Positions 37,609 through 45,013 of a stretch of DNA of 63,501 nt are shown in pieces. The first letter of the stretch is position 1. Every line of letters begins with the position of its first letter. The translations under genes were made by a program, and so were the position numbers. The notes under the pieces were generated by a model. It had not been told where the DNA came from and searched no databases. It worked only from the letters and a program-made list of their open reading frames with translations. Location: contig DASZVN010000159.1 of NCBI GenBank assembly GCA_035547055.1, positions 1 to 63,501 on the forward strand. Direction: 5' to 3'. This stretch comes from DASZVN01 sp035547055. GTDB lineage: Bacteria; Pseudomonadota; Alphaproteobacteria; Rhizobiales; Methylopilaceae.

Positions 37609-38040
37609 TCACCGCCCCTTCTTCGTCACCTCGACGATGCCGTTGTCGGCGTCGACCTTCACCCAGTCGCCCGTCTCGATCACCTGCAGCGGATCCTGGT
37701 CGAGCTCGGTCATCGCCGGCACGCGCGTCACCACGGCGCCCAGCGCCGCCTTGGCCGTCATCTTGTTGAAGAGCATGGCCTTGGGCGCCGCGCCGGCAAC
37801 GCGCGCCAGGTGGAAATAATGCGAGTAGCCGGACGAGCCCTTGGCGCCGGGGAACACCAGGATCTTGTCCTTGAAGCTCTTGCCGCGGGCCTCGTGGCGG
37901 CGCTCGATGATGGTGCCGGTCGCGCTCTCGAGCCCGCCCCAGCCGGAGATCGTGTCGGTGGTGACGAACGCCTCGCCCTCGGCGACGCCGGGCACGACCT
38001 TGCGGCCGCGCAGGACGATCTTGGTCAGCGTCTCGCTCAT
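37609..38040 (-). CDS. Aconitase X small (swivel) subunit, DUF126
   Basis: This 143-aa protein starts at ATG 38040, overlapping the large-subunit stop by 4 bp. It has the swivelling-domain pattern LRGRKVVPGVAEGEAFVTTD, ISGWGGLESATGTIIERRHE, VFPGAKGSSGYSHYFHLARV and AVVTRVPAMTELDQDPLQVI. AcnX enzymes need this subunit with the catalytic one. Characterised bacterial members dehydrate cis-3-hydroxy-L-proline, while archaeal ones act on mevalonate 5-phosphate. No hydroxyproline genes are adjacent, so the substrate is open. Confidence 0.85.
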   Translation of the reverse strand: MSETLTKIVLRGRKVVPGVAEGEAFVTTDTISGWGGLESATGTIIERRHEARGKSFKDKILVFPGAKGSSGYSHYFHLARVAGAAPKAMLFNKMTAKAALGAVVTRVPAMTELDQDPLQVIETGDWVKVDADNGIVEVTKKGR

Positions 38041-39314
38041 TTCAGCTCTCCGCTCCAGCGCCCGGTGAGCGCCGCGTTCACGCAGTCCTCGACCGACCCG
38101 AACCAGGTCTCGACGGGCAGCATCGCCGGCAAATAATGCGCCTGCTTGGCGGAGTCGGTCGCGACGACCTTGGTGCCCTTGGGCGCGACGCGCCCGATCG
38201 CCGGGCAGGTGTCGCTCAGGACATGGCCGCCGGCGTCCTCGATCATCTTGGTGTAGCCGTTGAGGTCGGCAGTGTCCTTCAGCGCCCGCGGCGTGAAGAT
38301 CCAGAGTTCGGTGTTCTCGTGGAGCTTCTTGCCGTTGAGGAGCTTCGCCGCGATCCACACCTGCTCGATCGAGCTGTGCGGGCAGCCGAGCATGACGAAG
38401 TCGACATGGTCGTCGTGCGCCGAGGAGTTGAGGTTGTCGTAGGCCTGCTTGCGCTCGGCCTTGCCGTATTTCAGCGTCGCGTGGGGCTTGCGCCCACCGA
38501 AGGCCGCGGCGAGGTCCGGCGCCTCGGGAGTGATGCCCGGCACGTGGAACATCTCGACCCCGCCGGACGAGGCGCCGGCCGCGCCGAAATGCTTCAGCAT
38601 GATCATGCTCGGCGTCGCGCGGATGCCGTCGATGACCGGGATGTCCTCCTCGACGACCTCGCCCACGGCGTAGCCCATCAGGCCCCAGCCCATCATGTCG
38701 TCGACATCGATCTCGACCTCGACGAGGTGGGTGCCGAGGCGGTTCTCCGGCAGGTGATAGCCCCAGTACGGGATGCGGCCGGTGATGCTGGCGGCGCCGG
38801 TGCTCTCGCGGCCCTCGGTGTTGGTGCGGGCGCCCAGCACCGAGTTGCAGTAGACGACGGCCGAGGACTCCATCCAGGCGCAGTGCTCGCCCCGCACCGG
38901 CACGTTGCCGACCTGGTAGGGCGTGCAGGTGTTGAACATCGCGACGCCGCGCTGGCCGAAGTAGCTCTCGGCCTTGCGCTGGGCCTCGGCCTGCTCCTCG
39001 GGCACGCCCATGATGGCGTTGTGGCGGGTGTCGATGCCGTGGATGAGCTGGCAGGTATAGACCTCGGCCTGCGGCGTCTCGACCACCTCGTCGCTGTCGA
39101 GGTTGAACTTCGAGAACACGGCGTCGAGGCTTTTCGCCGCGAACGGCAGCATGGCGCGCGAGCCGGCGTTCCAGGTGCCGGCGACGTTTCTGGTTTCGAC
39201 GAGCCGGTCCGCGCCCAGCGCCTCGCCGTAGCGCACCAGGAGGTCCATCGCCTTCTGCTTGGCCTTGCCGTGCTGTCCGTCGAGCATGGCCTTCTCGACA
39301 TCGGTCAGCTTCAT
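38037..39314 (-). CDS. Aconitase X catalytic (large) subunit, DUF521
   Basis: This 425-aa protein starts at ATG 39314 with a GGGGAGGTGAGG ribosome binding site. It begins MKLTDVEKAMLDGQHGKAKQ, continues with LLVRYGEALGADRLVETRNV, and has Cys-containing aconitase-like blocks (FNTCTPYQVGNVPVRGEHCA; SAVVYCNSVLGARTNTEGRE; LGCPHSSIEQV; SDTCPAIGRVAPKGTKVVAT). The Cys residues should hold an iron-sulfur cluster. It forms a two-gene operon with the DUF126 subunit. Its leader and first codons are duplicated at 39978-40128. Confidence 0.88.
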   Translation of the reverse strand: MKLTDVEKAMLDGQHGKAKQKAMDLLVRYGEALGADRLVETRNVAGTWNAGSRAMLPFAAKSLDAVFSKFNLDSDEVVETPQAEVYTCQLIHGIDTRHNAIMGVPEEQAEAQRKAESYFGQRGVAMFNTCTPYQVGNVPVRGEHCAWMESSAVVYCNSVLGARTNTEGRESTGAASITGRIPYWGYHLPENRLGTHLVEVEIDVDDMMGWGLMGYAVGEVVEEDIPVIDGIRATPSMIMLKHFGAAGASSGGVEMFHVPGITPEAPDLAAAFGGRKPHATLKYGKAERKQAYDNLNSSAHDDHVDFVMLGCPHSSIEQVWIAAKLLNGKKLHENTELWIFTPRALKDTADLNGYTKMIEDAGGHVLSDTCPAIGRVAPKGTKVVATDSAKQAHYLPAMLPVETWFGSVEDCVNAALTGRWSGELK

Positions 39315-39380
39315 GCGCCTCACCTCCCCTGGCCGGACCGGGGCCGAAGCTAGCTTCTTTGGAACCGTTGGCAAGAGCGC
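39231..39380. repeat. Direct repeat, original copy: 5' end and leader of the aconitase X gene
   Basis: This 150-bp segment covers the first 28 codons and the upstream region of the aconitase X large-subunit gene. It recurs at 39978-40128 with few mismatches in the coding part and more in the leader. Confidence 0.88.
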
Positions 39381-39438
39381 TCGCCGTGCGGCGGCGGCGC
39401 GCACGCCGGGTGAAACAGGAAGGCGGCGGCCGCCGCCG

Positions 39439-39876
39439 CTACAGCACCTTGTAGTAGTGGATGCTGTTGCCCTCCGGCGTCTTCTCGCCGACGCCGACGA
39501 AGACATATTTCGCCAGCCATTCGTACTTGCCCGCCGGCACCTCGAACTTCGGCGCGACCCGCATGTAGTAGCTGTCGGGCTCGACCGGCTCGTGGTCGCG
39601 CATCCGCCGCATCGCCTCCTCGCTGCCCCAGCGATAGCCGCGGTTGTGGAGCAGGATCACCGCCCCGTCGTCGGTCTGGAGCATGTAGCGGGCGTCGAAA
39701 TCGATCACGCCGTCGGGCCGAATCCACGGCCAGTCGGCGCCGCTGTCCGGCAGCACGATGCCGCGGATGCCGGGGCCCTCGAAGGTGCCCCCGGCGATGT
39801 ACGCGCCCGCGCGCTCCGACCCGTAGAGCGACGGCTGGATCCGGTAGAGCCGCTCCAGCCTCAGCGTGACGGTCAT
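39439..39876 (-). CDS. DUF3237 domain-containing protein
   Basis: This 145-aa protein is read from ATG 39876 (MTVTLRLERLYRIQPSLYG); an upstream GTG at 39906 would add ten residues. DUF3237 features are GGTFEGPGIRGIVLPDSGAD, WPWIRPDGVIDFDARYMLQT, DGAVILLHNRGYRWG, and a C-terminal KYEWLAKYVFVGVGEKTPEG with a beta-barrel look. The family is often found next to catabolic genes, and its function is not settled. It lies upstream of the aconitase X operon, between the two copies of the duplicated leader. Confidence 0.85.
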   Translation of the reverse strand: MTVTLRLERLYRIQPSLYGSERAGAYIAGGTFEGPGIRGIVLPDSGADWPWIRPDGVIDFDARYMLQTDDGAVILLHNRGYRWGSEEAMRRMRDHEPVEPDSYYMRVAPKFEVPAGKYEWLAKYVFVGVGEKTPEGNSIHYYKVL

Positions 39877-39939
39877 GGCAAATTCGAGTCTCGGCGCAGT
39901 CGGCACGCGGGCGCTCCTTCCTTGGGCAGCACGATGCCG

Positions 39940-40062
39940 CTATTCCATCCGGCAGAGGACGCTTGCGCAACGCGAAAAGCGCACCAGGAGGTCCATCGCC
40001 TTCTGCTTGGCCTTGCCGTGCTGTCCGTCGAGCATGGCCTTCTCGGCATCGGTCAGCCTCAT
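39940..40062 (-). pseudogene. Truncated duplicate of the aconitase X large-subunit N-terminus
   Basis: From ATG 40062, with the same GGGGAGGTGAGG ribosome binding site as the parent gene, the first 28 codons match the parent with few changes (MRLTDAEKAMLDGQHGKAKQ versus MKLTDVEKAMLDGQHGKAKQ). The frame then runs into unrelated sequence and stops after 40 codons. It can no longer encode the enzyme. It precedes the DUF3237 gene on the same strand, so it might serve only as its leader and RBS region. Confidence 0.85.
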
Positions 40063-40128
40063 GCGCCTCACCTCCCCTGACGGACCGGAAGGCGAGGCTA
40101 GTCTGTTTGGAACCGTTGGCAAGAGCGC
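39978..40128. repeat. Direct repeat, second copy of the aconitase X 5' region
   Basis: About 150 bp nearly identical to 39231-39380, starting at GCGCACCAGGAGGTCCATCG and ending GGAACCGTTGGCAAGAGCGC. The two copies flank the DUF3237 gene in the same orientation. Confidence 0.88.
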
Positions 40129-40267
40129 CGGACGCGCTGCCGCGGACGACGCGACGTCGGCGAAGGGTTGGCGCTCGCGTTAATTCTAGTACAAATTTAT
40201 GCAACTGCGGGCGGCGGAAGCCGGCTACAGTGCCGCCGCGGCCGCGCGACCGTCATCCGGAGGAACG

Positions 40268-42274
40268 ATGCCCAGCTTCCCAGCCCTGTTCGACCTCGAC
40301 TCGGTGAACGGAAAGAACGGCTTCCGCATCGACAGCAGTTCGCTCAACCCTTGGCTCGCGGCGGCCCCGATAGGCGACGTGGACCATGACGGCTTCGGCG
40401 ACATCGCCCTCGGCATCCATCCTTCGCTCGCCGGCAGCGTCGTCATCTCCGGAAAGGCGGTCGTCGAGCTCGGCGCCGCCCATCTCAGCATTTCGGATCT
40501 CCCCCCGGATGCCGTCATCGATACCAGCGGCGGCGTGTTCGCCGCGGCCGGCGACGTCGATCACGACGGCATCGACGACTTCATCCGCGGCACGGACGGG
40601 GGGTGGACCGCCGTCTTCTTCGGCACCAAGAAAGGGCTCAGCCACCTCACCTCCCACACCTTTTCCGGCGTCTTCCCCGGCAGCAATTCCACCGAGCAGG
40701 CGACCACCGGAATCGGCGACATCAATCACGACGGCATCGACGATGTCATTGCCGGAGACCATGTCGTATTCGGCGCCGACGGCGGCTTCGCGAACGACTT
40801 CGATTTCGACGATCTCGACGGCATCACCGGCTTCCGCCTCGACGGCGTCACTCGCTCCTCCGACGCTGCGGCCGCAGGTGACGTCAACGGCGACGGCGTC
40901 GACGACCTGATCGTCGGCGGGCCTTTCGACGGGGCCAAGCCCAATACGGCGGCCTATGTCGTGCTCGGCCGCAAGGGCGGCTTCGGTGCTGCGGTGAACG
41001 CCAACCATCTCGGCGACCACGGCGTGCGCCTCACCGTTACGGGGGCGGAAAGCGACATCGCCAGCGTGTCGGGTGGCGGCGACATCAACGGAGACGGCGT
41101 CAACGACGTGATCGTCACCACGGCAAAGGCCAACCCCCCGATGGTCGGCGGCGCGACCGGCACGGCCTATGTCGTCTTCGGCAATCGTCACGGCCTGGCC
41201 ACCGCCATCAACCTGGGTAAGCTCGACGGCTCCGACGGCTTCCGCATCAACCTCGGCGAGACCAGCCCCAGCGCCGCGATCGGCGACATCAACGACGACG
41301 GCATCGACGACCTCGTCCTCGGCGGCGGCGTCGTCTACGGCCACAAGGACGCCTTCGCCGCGCGGATGAACCTCGCCGGCCTCGACGGCCACAACGGCTT
41401 CCGGTTCAGCGGGTCGCCCGACACGGTCTCGGTCGACGACATCAACGGCGACGGCATCGACGACATCGTCATTGCCGATAACGACGCCTACGTCGTCTTC
41501 GGGCGGCAGCACAGCGTGGACGGCACCCAGAAGGCCGAGCGCCTGACCGGCACGGCCCACGGCGACCTGATGAACGGCCTCGGCGGCAACGACACCCTCA
41601 TCGGCTTCGCCGGCAACGACCGGCTCAACGGCGGCGCCGGCCGGGACGTCATGCGAGGCGGGGCCGGCAACGACAGCTACGTCGTGGACAACGCCGGCGA
41701 CAAGGTCGTGGAGGCCAAGGGCCAAGGCATCGATCTCGTGAAGAGCACGGTCAGCTACACCCTCGGCGCCAATGTCGAGAAGCTGACCCTGACGGGCAGC
41801 CATGCGATCGACGGCACCGGCAACGCGCTCGCCAACACGATCGCCGGCAACGCCGCGGCCAACCATCTGCGCGGCGGCGGCGGCAACGACACGCTGCGCG
41901 GCGGTGCGGGAGGCGACCACCTCGACGGCGGCCTCGGCAGGGACGCGCTGCGCGGGGGCGCCGGGCACGACAGCTTCGTGTTCGACAGCCGACTGGGTGG
42001 CGGCAATGTCGACCGGATCGTGGACTTCGCCCATGGCGACCATATCGAGCTGGCGCACGGCGTCTTCGCCGGCATCGGCGCGTCCGGTGCGCTGAAGGCC
42101 GGCTTCTTCAGCGACGACGGCAAGGCGCACGACCACAACGACCACATCCTCTACAATGCGAAGATCGGCGCCCTCTTCTACGACGGCGACGGCGACGGGG
42201 ACGGCGGCGCCGTGCGCTTCGCGACCGTCCAGCGGGACCTCGACCTCCACGCCGCCGATTTCCTGGTCGGCTGA
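40268..42274 (+). CDS. FG-GAP repeat / RTX calcium-binding secreted protein
   Basis: I chose ATG 40268 (668 aa), which has a GGAGGAACG ribosome binding site. There is no N-terminal signal peptide. Residues 1-420 hold at least six FG-GAP blade units with calcium loops (DVDHDGIDDFI, DINHDGIDDVI, DVNGDGVDDLI, DINGDGVNDVI, DINDDGIDDLV, DINGDGIDDIV), an integrin-like beta-propeller. The C-terminal part has RTX nonapeptides (GGNDTLIGFAGNDRLNGGAG; GGGGNDTLRGGAGGDHLDGG) and a terminal LFYDGDGDGDGGAVRFATVQ segment typical of type I secretion substrates. It is likely exported in one step, but no transporter genes are adjacent. Confidence 0.88.
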   Translation: MPSFPALFDLDSVNGKNGFRIDSSSLNPWLAAAPIGDVDHDGFGDIALGIHPSLAGSVVISGKAVVELGAAHLSISDLPPDAVIDTSGGVFAAAGDVDHDGIDDFIRGTDGGWTAVFFGTKKGLSHLTSHTFSGVFPGSNSTEQATTGIGDINHDGIDDVIAGDHVVFGADGGFANDFDFDDLDGITGFRLDGVTRSSDAAAAGDVNGDGVDDLIVGGPFDGAKPNTAAYVVLGRKGGFGAAVNANHLGDHGVRLTVTGAESDIASVSGGGDINGDGVNDVIVTTAKANPPMVGGATGTAYVVFGNRHGLATAINLGKLDGSDGFRINLGETSPSAAIGDINDDGIDDLVLGGGVVYGHKDAFAARMNLAGLDGHNGFRFSGSPDTVSVDDINGDGIDDIVIADNDAYVVFGRQHSVDGTQKAERLTGTAHGDLMNGLGGNDTLIGFAGNDRLNGGAGRDVMRGGAGNDSYVVDNAGDKVVEAKGQGIDLVKSTVSYTLGANVEKLTLTGSHAIDGTGNALANTIAGNAAANHLRGGGGNDTLRGGAGGDHLDGGLGRDALRGGAGHDSFVFDSRLGGGNVDRIVDFAHGDHIELAHGVFAGIGASGALKAGFFSDDGKAHDHNDHILYNAKIGALFYDGDGDGDGGAVRFATVQRDLDLHAADFLVG

Positions 42275-42288
42275 CCGGGCGTCCTTTC

Positions 42289-42384
42289 CGTCATCCCGCA
42301 CGCGCGCAGCGCGATCCGGGACCCGGCCGCGAGCACCGTGCTTGGACCCGGATCCCGGCTCGCCTTCGGCTCGGCCGGGATGAC
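42289..42384. repeat. Dispersed palindromic repeat after the RTX gene
   Basis: A long imperfect palindrome begins CGTCATCCCGCACG and ends CTCGGCCGGGATGAC, with inner arms GATCCGGGACCC and GGACCCGGATCCCGG. It lies between the RTX gene and the GMC oxidoreductase gene. It is of the same general style as 37503-37596 but differs in sequence. Confidence 0.7.
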
Positions 42385-42453
42385 AGCGTGCCGGCTTGAA
42401 CCGCCCGCCGGGGCGCGGCAGGGTTCCGACGTCCCGGCAAGACAGGAGCGAGG

Positions 42454-44115
42454 ATGGCCACGCCCACGACCCGAACCTATGACTACATCGTCGTCGGCGC
42501 CGGCTCGGCCGGCTGCGCGCTGGCCTACCGGCTCAGCGAGGACCCGGCCAACCGGGTGCTGATCGTCGAGGCCGGCGGGCGCGACGACCATCTCTATCTC
42601 AGGATGCCGATCGCGTTCCTGCGCGCCTTCCTCAACCCGCGCTTCAACTGGGGCTACATGAGCGAGCCCGAGCCCGGCCTCGACGGCCGCCGCCTGCCGC
42701 TGCCGCGCGGCCGCGTCTGGGGCGGCTCGTCGTCGATCAACGGCATGTTCTACATGCGCGGCCATCCGCGCGACTACGACGTCTGGCGCCAGATGGGCTG
42801 CACCGGCTGGGGCTATGCCGACGTGCTCCCCTATTTCAAGCGGATGGAGACGAGCTGGCGCGGCGAAGGTCCCTATCACGGCGGGTCGGGGCCCCTCCAC
42901 GTGGTGCCGATCGACACCTCGCGCCTCCTCCACGACCCCTTGATGCGGACCGCGGCCAACGCCGGCTACGCCGTCTCGGACGACATCGACGGCGCCGTGC
43001 CGGAGGGCTTCGCCCGCGGCGAGGTCACGATCGACCGGCGCGGCCGTCGCGCCTCGACCGCACGGGCCTATCTCCGCCCGGCGCTGAAGCGCCCCAACCT
43101 CGCCATCGTCTCCGAGGCGCTGACCACCCGGGTGCTGGTCGAGGGCGGCCGCGCCGTCGGCATCGAGTATCGCCGCGGCGGCGCGCTGCATCGGGCGCGG
43201 GCCGACCGCGAGGTGATCCTGTCGGGCGGCACCTATAACTCGCCGCAGCTCCTGATGCTGTCGGGCATCGGCCCGGCCGACGAGCTGCGCGCCGTCGGGA
43301 TCGAGCCCCTGCTCGACCTGCCCGGCGTCGGCCGCAATCTGTCGGAGCACCCCAATGTCCGCATGGGCTTCGCCGCCCGGCAGCCGGTCAGCTTCCTCCG
43401 CGAGCTGCGCTACGACCGCGCCACCCTCTCGGTGCTGCGCTGGGCGCTGTTCGGCAGCGGTGCCTTCGCGTCGCAGATCAATAGCTGCAACGTCATGATC
43501 CGCACCCGGCCCGAGCTCGACCGGCCGGACATCCAGCTCATGTGCAATCCGATCCGCATGGACGCGAAGCTGTGGTTCCCGGGCCTGACCGAGGTGCAGG
43601 AGCACATGCTCGGGCTCGGCGTCGTCCTGCTGCACCAGGAGAGCCGCGGCCACGTCACGCTGCGCTCGGCCGACCCGGCCGCGCCGCCGCGGGTGCTCCT
43701 CAACATCCTCTCGGCGCCCGAGGACATGGCGACCCTGCGCCGCGGCATCCGCGAGGCCCGCCGCATCTATGCGACGGAGCCCCAAGCGAGCATCGCCGGC
43801 GCGGAGCTGTTCCCCGGCGCGGCGCTCAAGTCCGACGCCGAGCTCGACCAGGTGATCCGCTCGACGGCAAGCGTCACGCAGCACCCGGTCGGGACCTGCA
43901 TGATGGGGATCGGAACGCAGGCGGTGGTCGACCCCGAGCTGCGCGTCCGCGGCATCGACGGCCTCCGCGTCGCCGACGCCTCGATCATGCCGACGGTGCC
44001 GGGCGGCAACACCAATGCCGCCTCGATCATGATCGGCGAGAAGGCAGCCGATCTCGTCCTCGGCCGCCGCCTCCCGCCGGCCGAAGGCGTCTGGCCGGAG
44101 ACCGCGGCGGCGTAG
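42454..44115 (+). CDS. GMC family FAD-dependent oxidoreductase (choline dehydrogenase-like)
   Basis: This 553-aa flavoprotein has the N-terminal ADP-binding fold DYIVVGAGSAGCALAYRLSE with ending VLIVEAGG, then GRVWGGSSSINGMFYMRGHP and YDVWRQMGCTGWGYADVLPY. The GMC signature 2 is in LSGGTYNSPQLLMLSGIGPA, and the C-terminal catalytic region has HPVGTCMMG and PGGNTNAASIMIGEKAADLV. It oxidises an alcohol group using FAD. The choline-type label is a family name; substrate is unknown. No betaine genes are near it. Confidence 0.92.
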   Translation: MATPTTRTYDYIVVGAGSAGCALAYRLSEDPANRVLIVEAGGRDDHLYLRMPIAFLRAFLNPRFNWGYMSEPEPGLDGRRLPLPRGRVWGGSSSINGMFYMRGHPRDYDVWRQMGCTGWGYADVLPYFKRMETSWRGEGPYHGGSGPLHVVPIDTSRLLHDPLMRTAANAGYAVSDDIDGAVPEGFARGEVTIDRRGRRASTARAYLRPALKRPNLAIVSEALTTRVLVEGGRAVGIEYRRGGALHRARADREVILSGGTYNSPQLLMLSGIGPADELRAVGIEPLLDLPGVGRNLSEHPNVRMGFAARQPVSFLRELRYDRATLSVLRWALFGSGAFASQINSCNVMIRTRPELDRPDIQLMCNPIRMDAKLWFPGLTEVQEHMLGLGVVLLHQESRGHVTLRSADPAAPPRVLLNILSAPEDMATLRRGIREARRIYATEPQASIAGAELFPGAALKSDAELDQVIRSTASVTQHPVGTCMMGIGTQAVVDPELRVRGIDGLRVADASIMPTVPGGNTNAASIMIGEKAADLVLGRRLPPAEGVWPETAAA

Positions 44116-44124
44116 AGCCGTTCG

Positions 44125-44220
44125 GCCGTCACGGCCGGGCTCGTCCCCGCCATCCACGACGTGCGCCGGCGGCAGTGCTGAAAACTCGTGGATGCCCGGC
44201 CCGAGGCACGGCATGACGGC
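44125..44220. repeat. Dispersed palindromic repeat after the GMC oxidoreductase gene
   Basis: The block begins GCCGTCACGGCCGGGCTCGT and ends CCCGAGGCACGGCATGACGG, with inner arms GCCATCCACGA and TCGTGGATGCC. It resembles 37503-37596 in its arms and spacing. Confidence 0.75.
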
Positions 44221-44313
44221 TGCGCCGTTTGCGGTAGCCCCTCCCCTCGACCGGGCGATTGACCGGCGTCGCCCGCGGCCGCCACCCTCGCGGCGGAGGG
44301 CGCTGGCGAGGGC

Positions 44314-44916
44314 ATGACGAAGGTTTACGACATCGCGCCGGTCGCGACCGCGATCAACGCGGCGCGGAACGGGCGGCTCCTCGTCTATGCCGCCCGGCGT
44401 ACCCGCCTCCGCCTCCCGCGCGGCTCGACCGGCGGGCGGGGCCGGCTGGTCGTCGGGGCGCGCTGGGACGACGGCGCCTTCGCGCCGTCGCAATTCGTGC
44501 TGCGTCCCGGGGCGCGCTGCACGGTCGACGGCAGGTTCCGCATCCACACCGGCTGCTTCGTCTTCGTCGAGCGCGGCGCCCGCCTCGCGCTCGGCAGCGG
44601 CTATGCCAACAACTTCCTCACGCTCGATTGCGCCGAGGAGATCGTCATCGGGCACGACGTCGCGATCGCCGACCACGTCACCATCCGCGACACCGACGAC
44701 CACCACATCACCGGGGGCCGGCCGATGACGCTGCCGGTCCGCATCGGCGACCATGTGTGGATCGGCACCCGCGCCATCATCCTGAAGGGCGTCACCATCG
44801 GCGACGGCGCGATGGTCGCGGCGGGCGCGGTGGTCACCCGCGACGTTCCGCCCGGCATGCTCGTCGCCGGCGTGCCGGCGCGCGTGCTGCGCCCGGTGTG
44901 CTGGCACGACCGCTGA
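44314..44916 (+). CDS. Hexapeptide-repeat acyltransferase
   Basis: This 200-aa protein has the left-handed beta-helix of the LbH acetyltransferase group: FRIHTGCFVFVERGARLALG, NNFLTLDCAEEIVIGHDVAI, ADHVTIRDTDDHHI and IGDHVWIGTRAIILKGVTIG followed by DGAMVAAGAVVTRDVPPGML and VAGVPARVLRP. The last block is the usual maltose/galactoside/WcaF-type C-terminal pattern. It transfers an acetyl group from acetyl-CoA to a sugar or sugar-like acceptor. Neighbours give no clear hint to the acceptor. The basic N-terminal 40 residues are not typical of the family. Confidence 0.85.
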   Translation: MTKVYDIAPVATAINAARNGRLLVYAARRTRLRLPRGSTGGRGRLVVGARWDDGAFAPSQFVLRPGARCTVDGRFRIHTGCFVFVERGARLALGSGYANNFLTLDCAEEIVIGHDVAIADHVTIRDTDDHHITGGRPMTLPVRIGDHVWIGTRAIILKGVTIGDGAMVAAGAVVTRDVPPGMLVAGVPARVLRPVCWHDR

Positions 44917-45013
44917 GCCGCCGCTTCCTTCGGCGCCGAACGATCACTCGCTTGTCGCTTGCCGCGGCGGCGTGGCAGAGTCGGACCGTGAGCCGAAAAC
45001 AGGAGGCGCGGCC

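Larger units (their letters stand above)
39877..40267. other. Intergenic region of 391 bp holding the duplicated aconitase X leader
   Basis: The stretch 39978-40128 is the partial duplication described separately. The segment 40129-40267 has a more AT-rich spot (TTAATTCTAGTACAAATTTA, 40180-40199) that could contain the promoter of the FG-GAP/RTX gene. No confident -35/-10 pair or other gene was seen. Confidence 0.5.

Noticed and set aside
41560..42000. Short tandem GGNDTL-type DNA repeats considered as a CRISPR-like array
   Set aside because: They are codon-level RTX nonapeptide repeats inside a protein frame, with no constant repeat and unique spacer structure.
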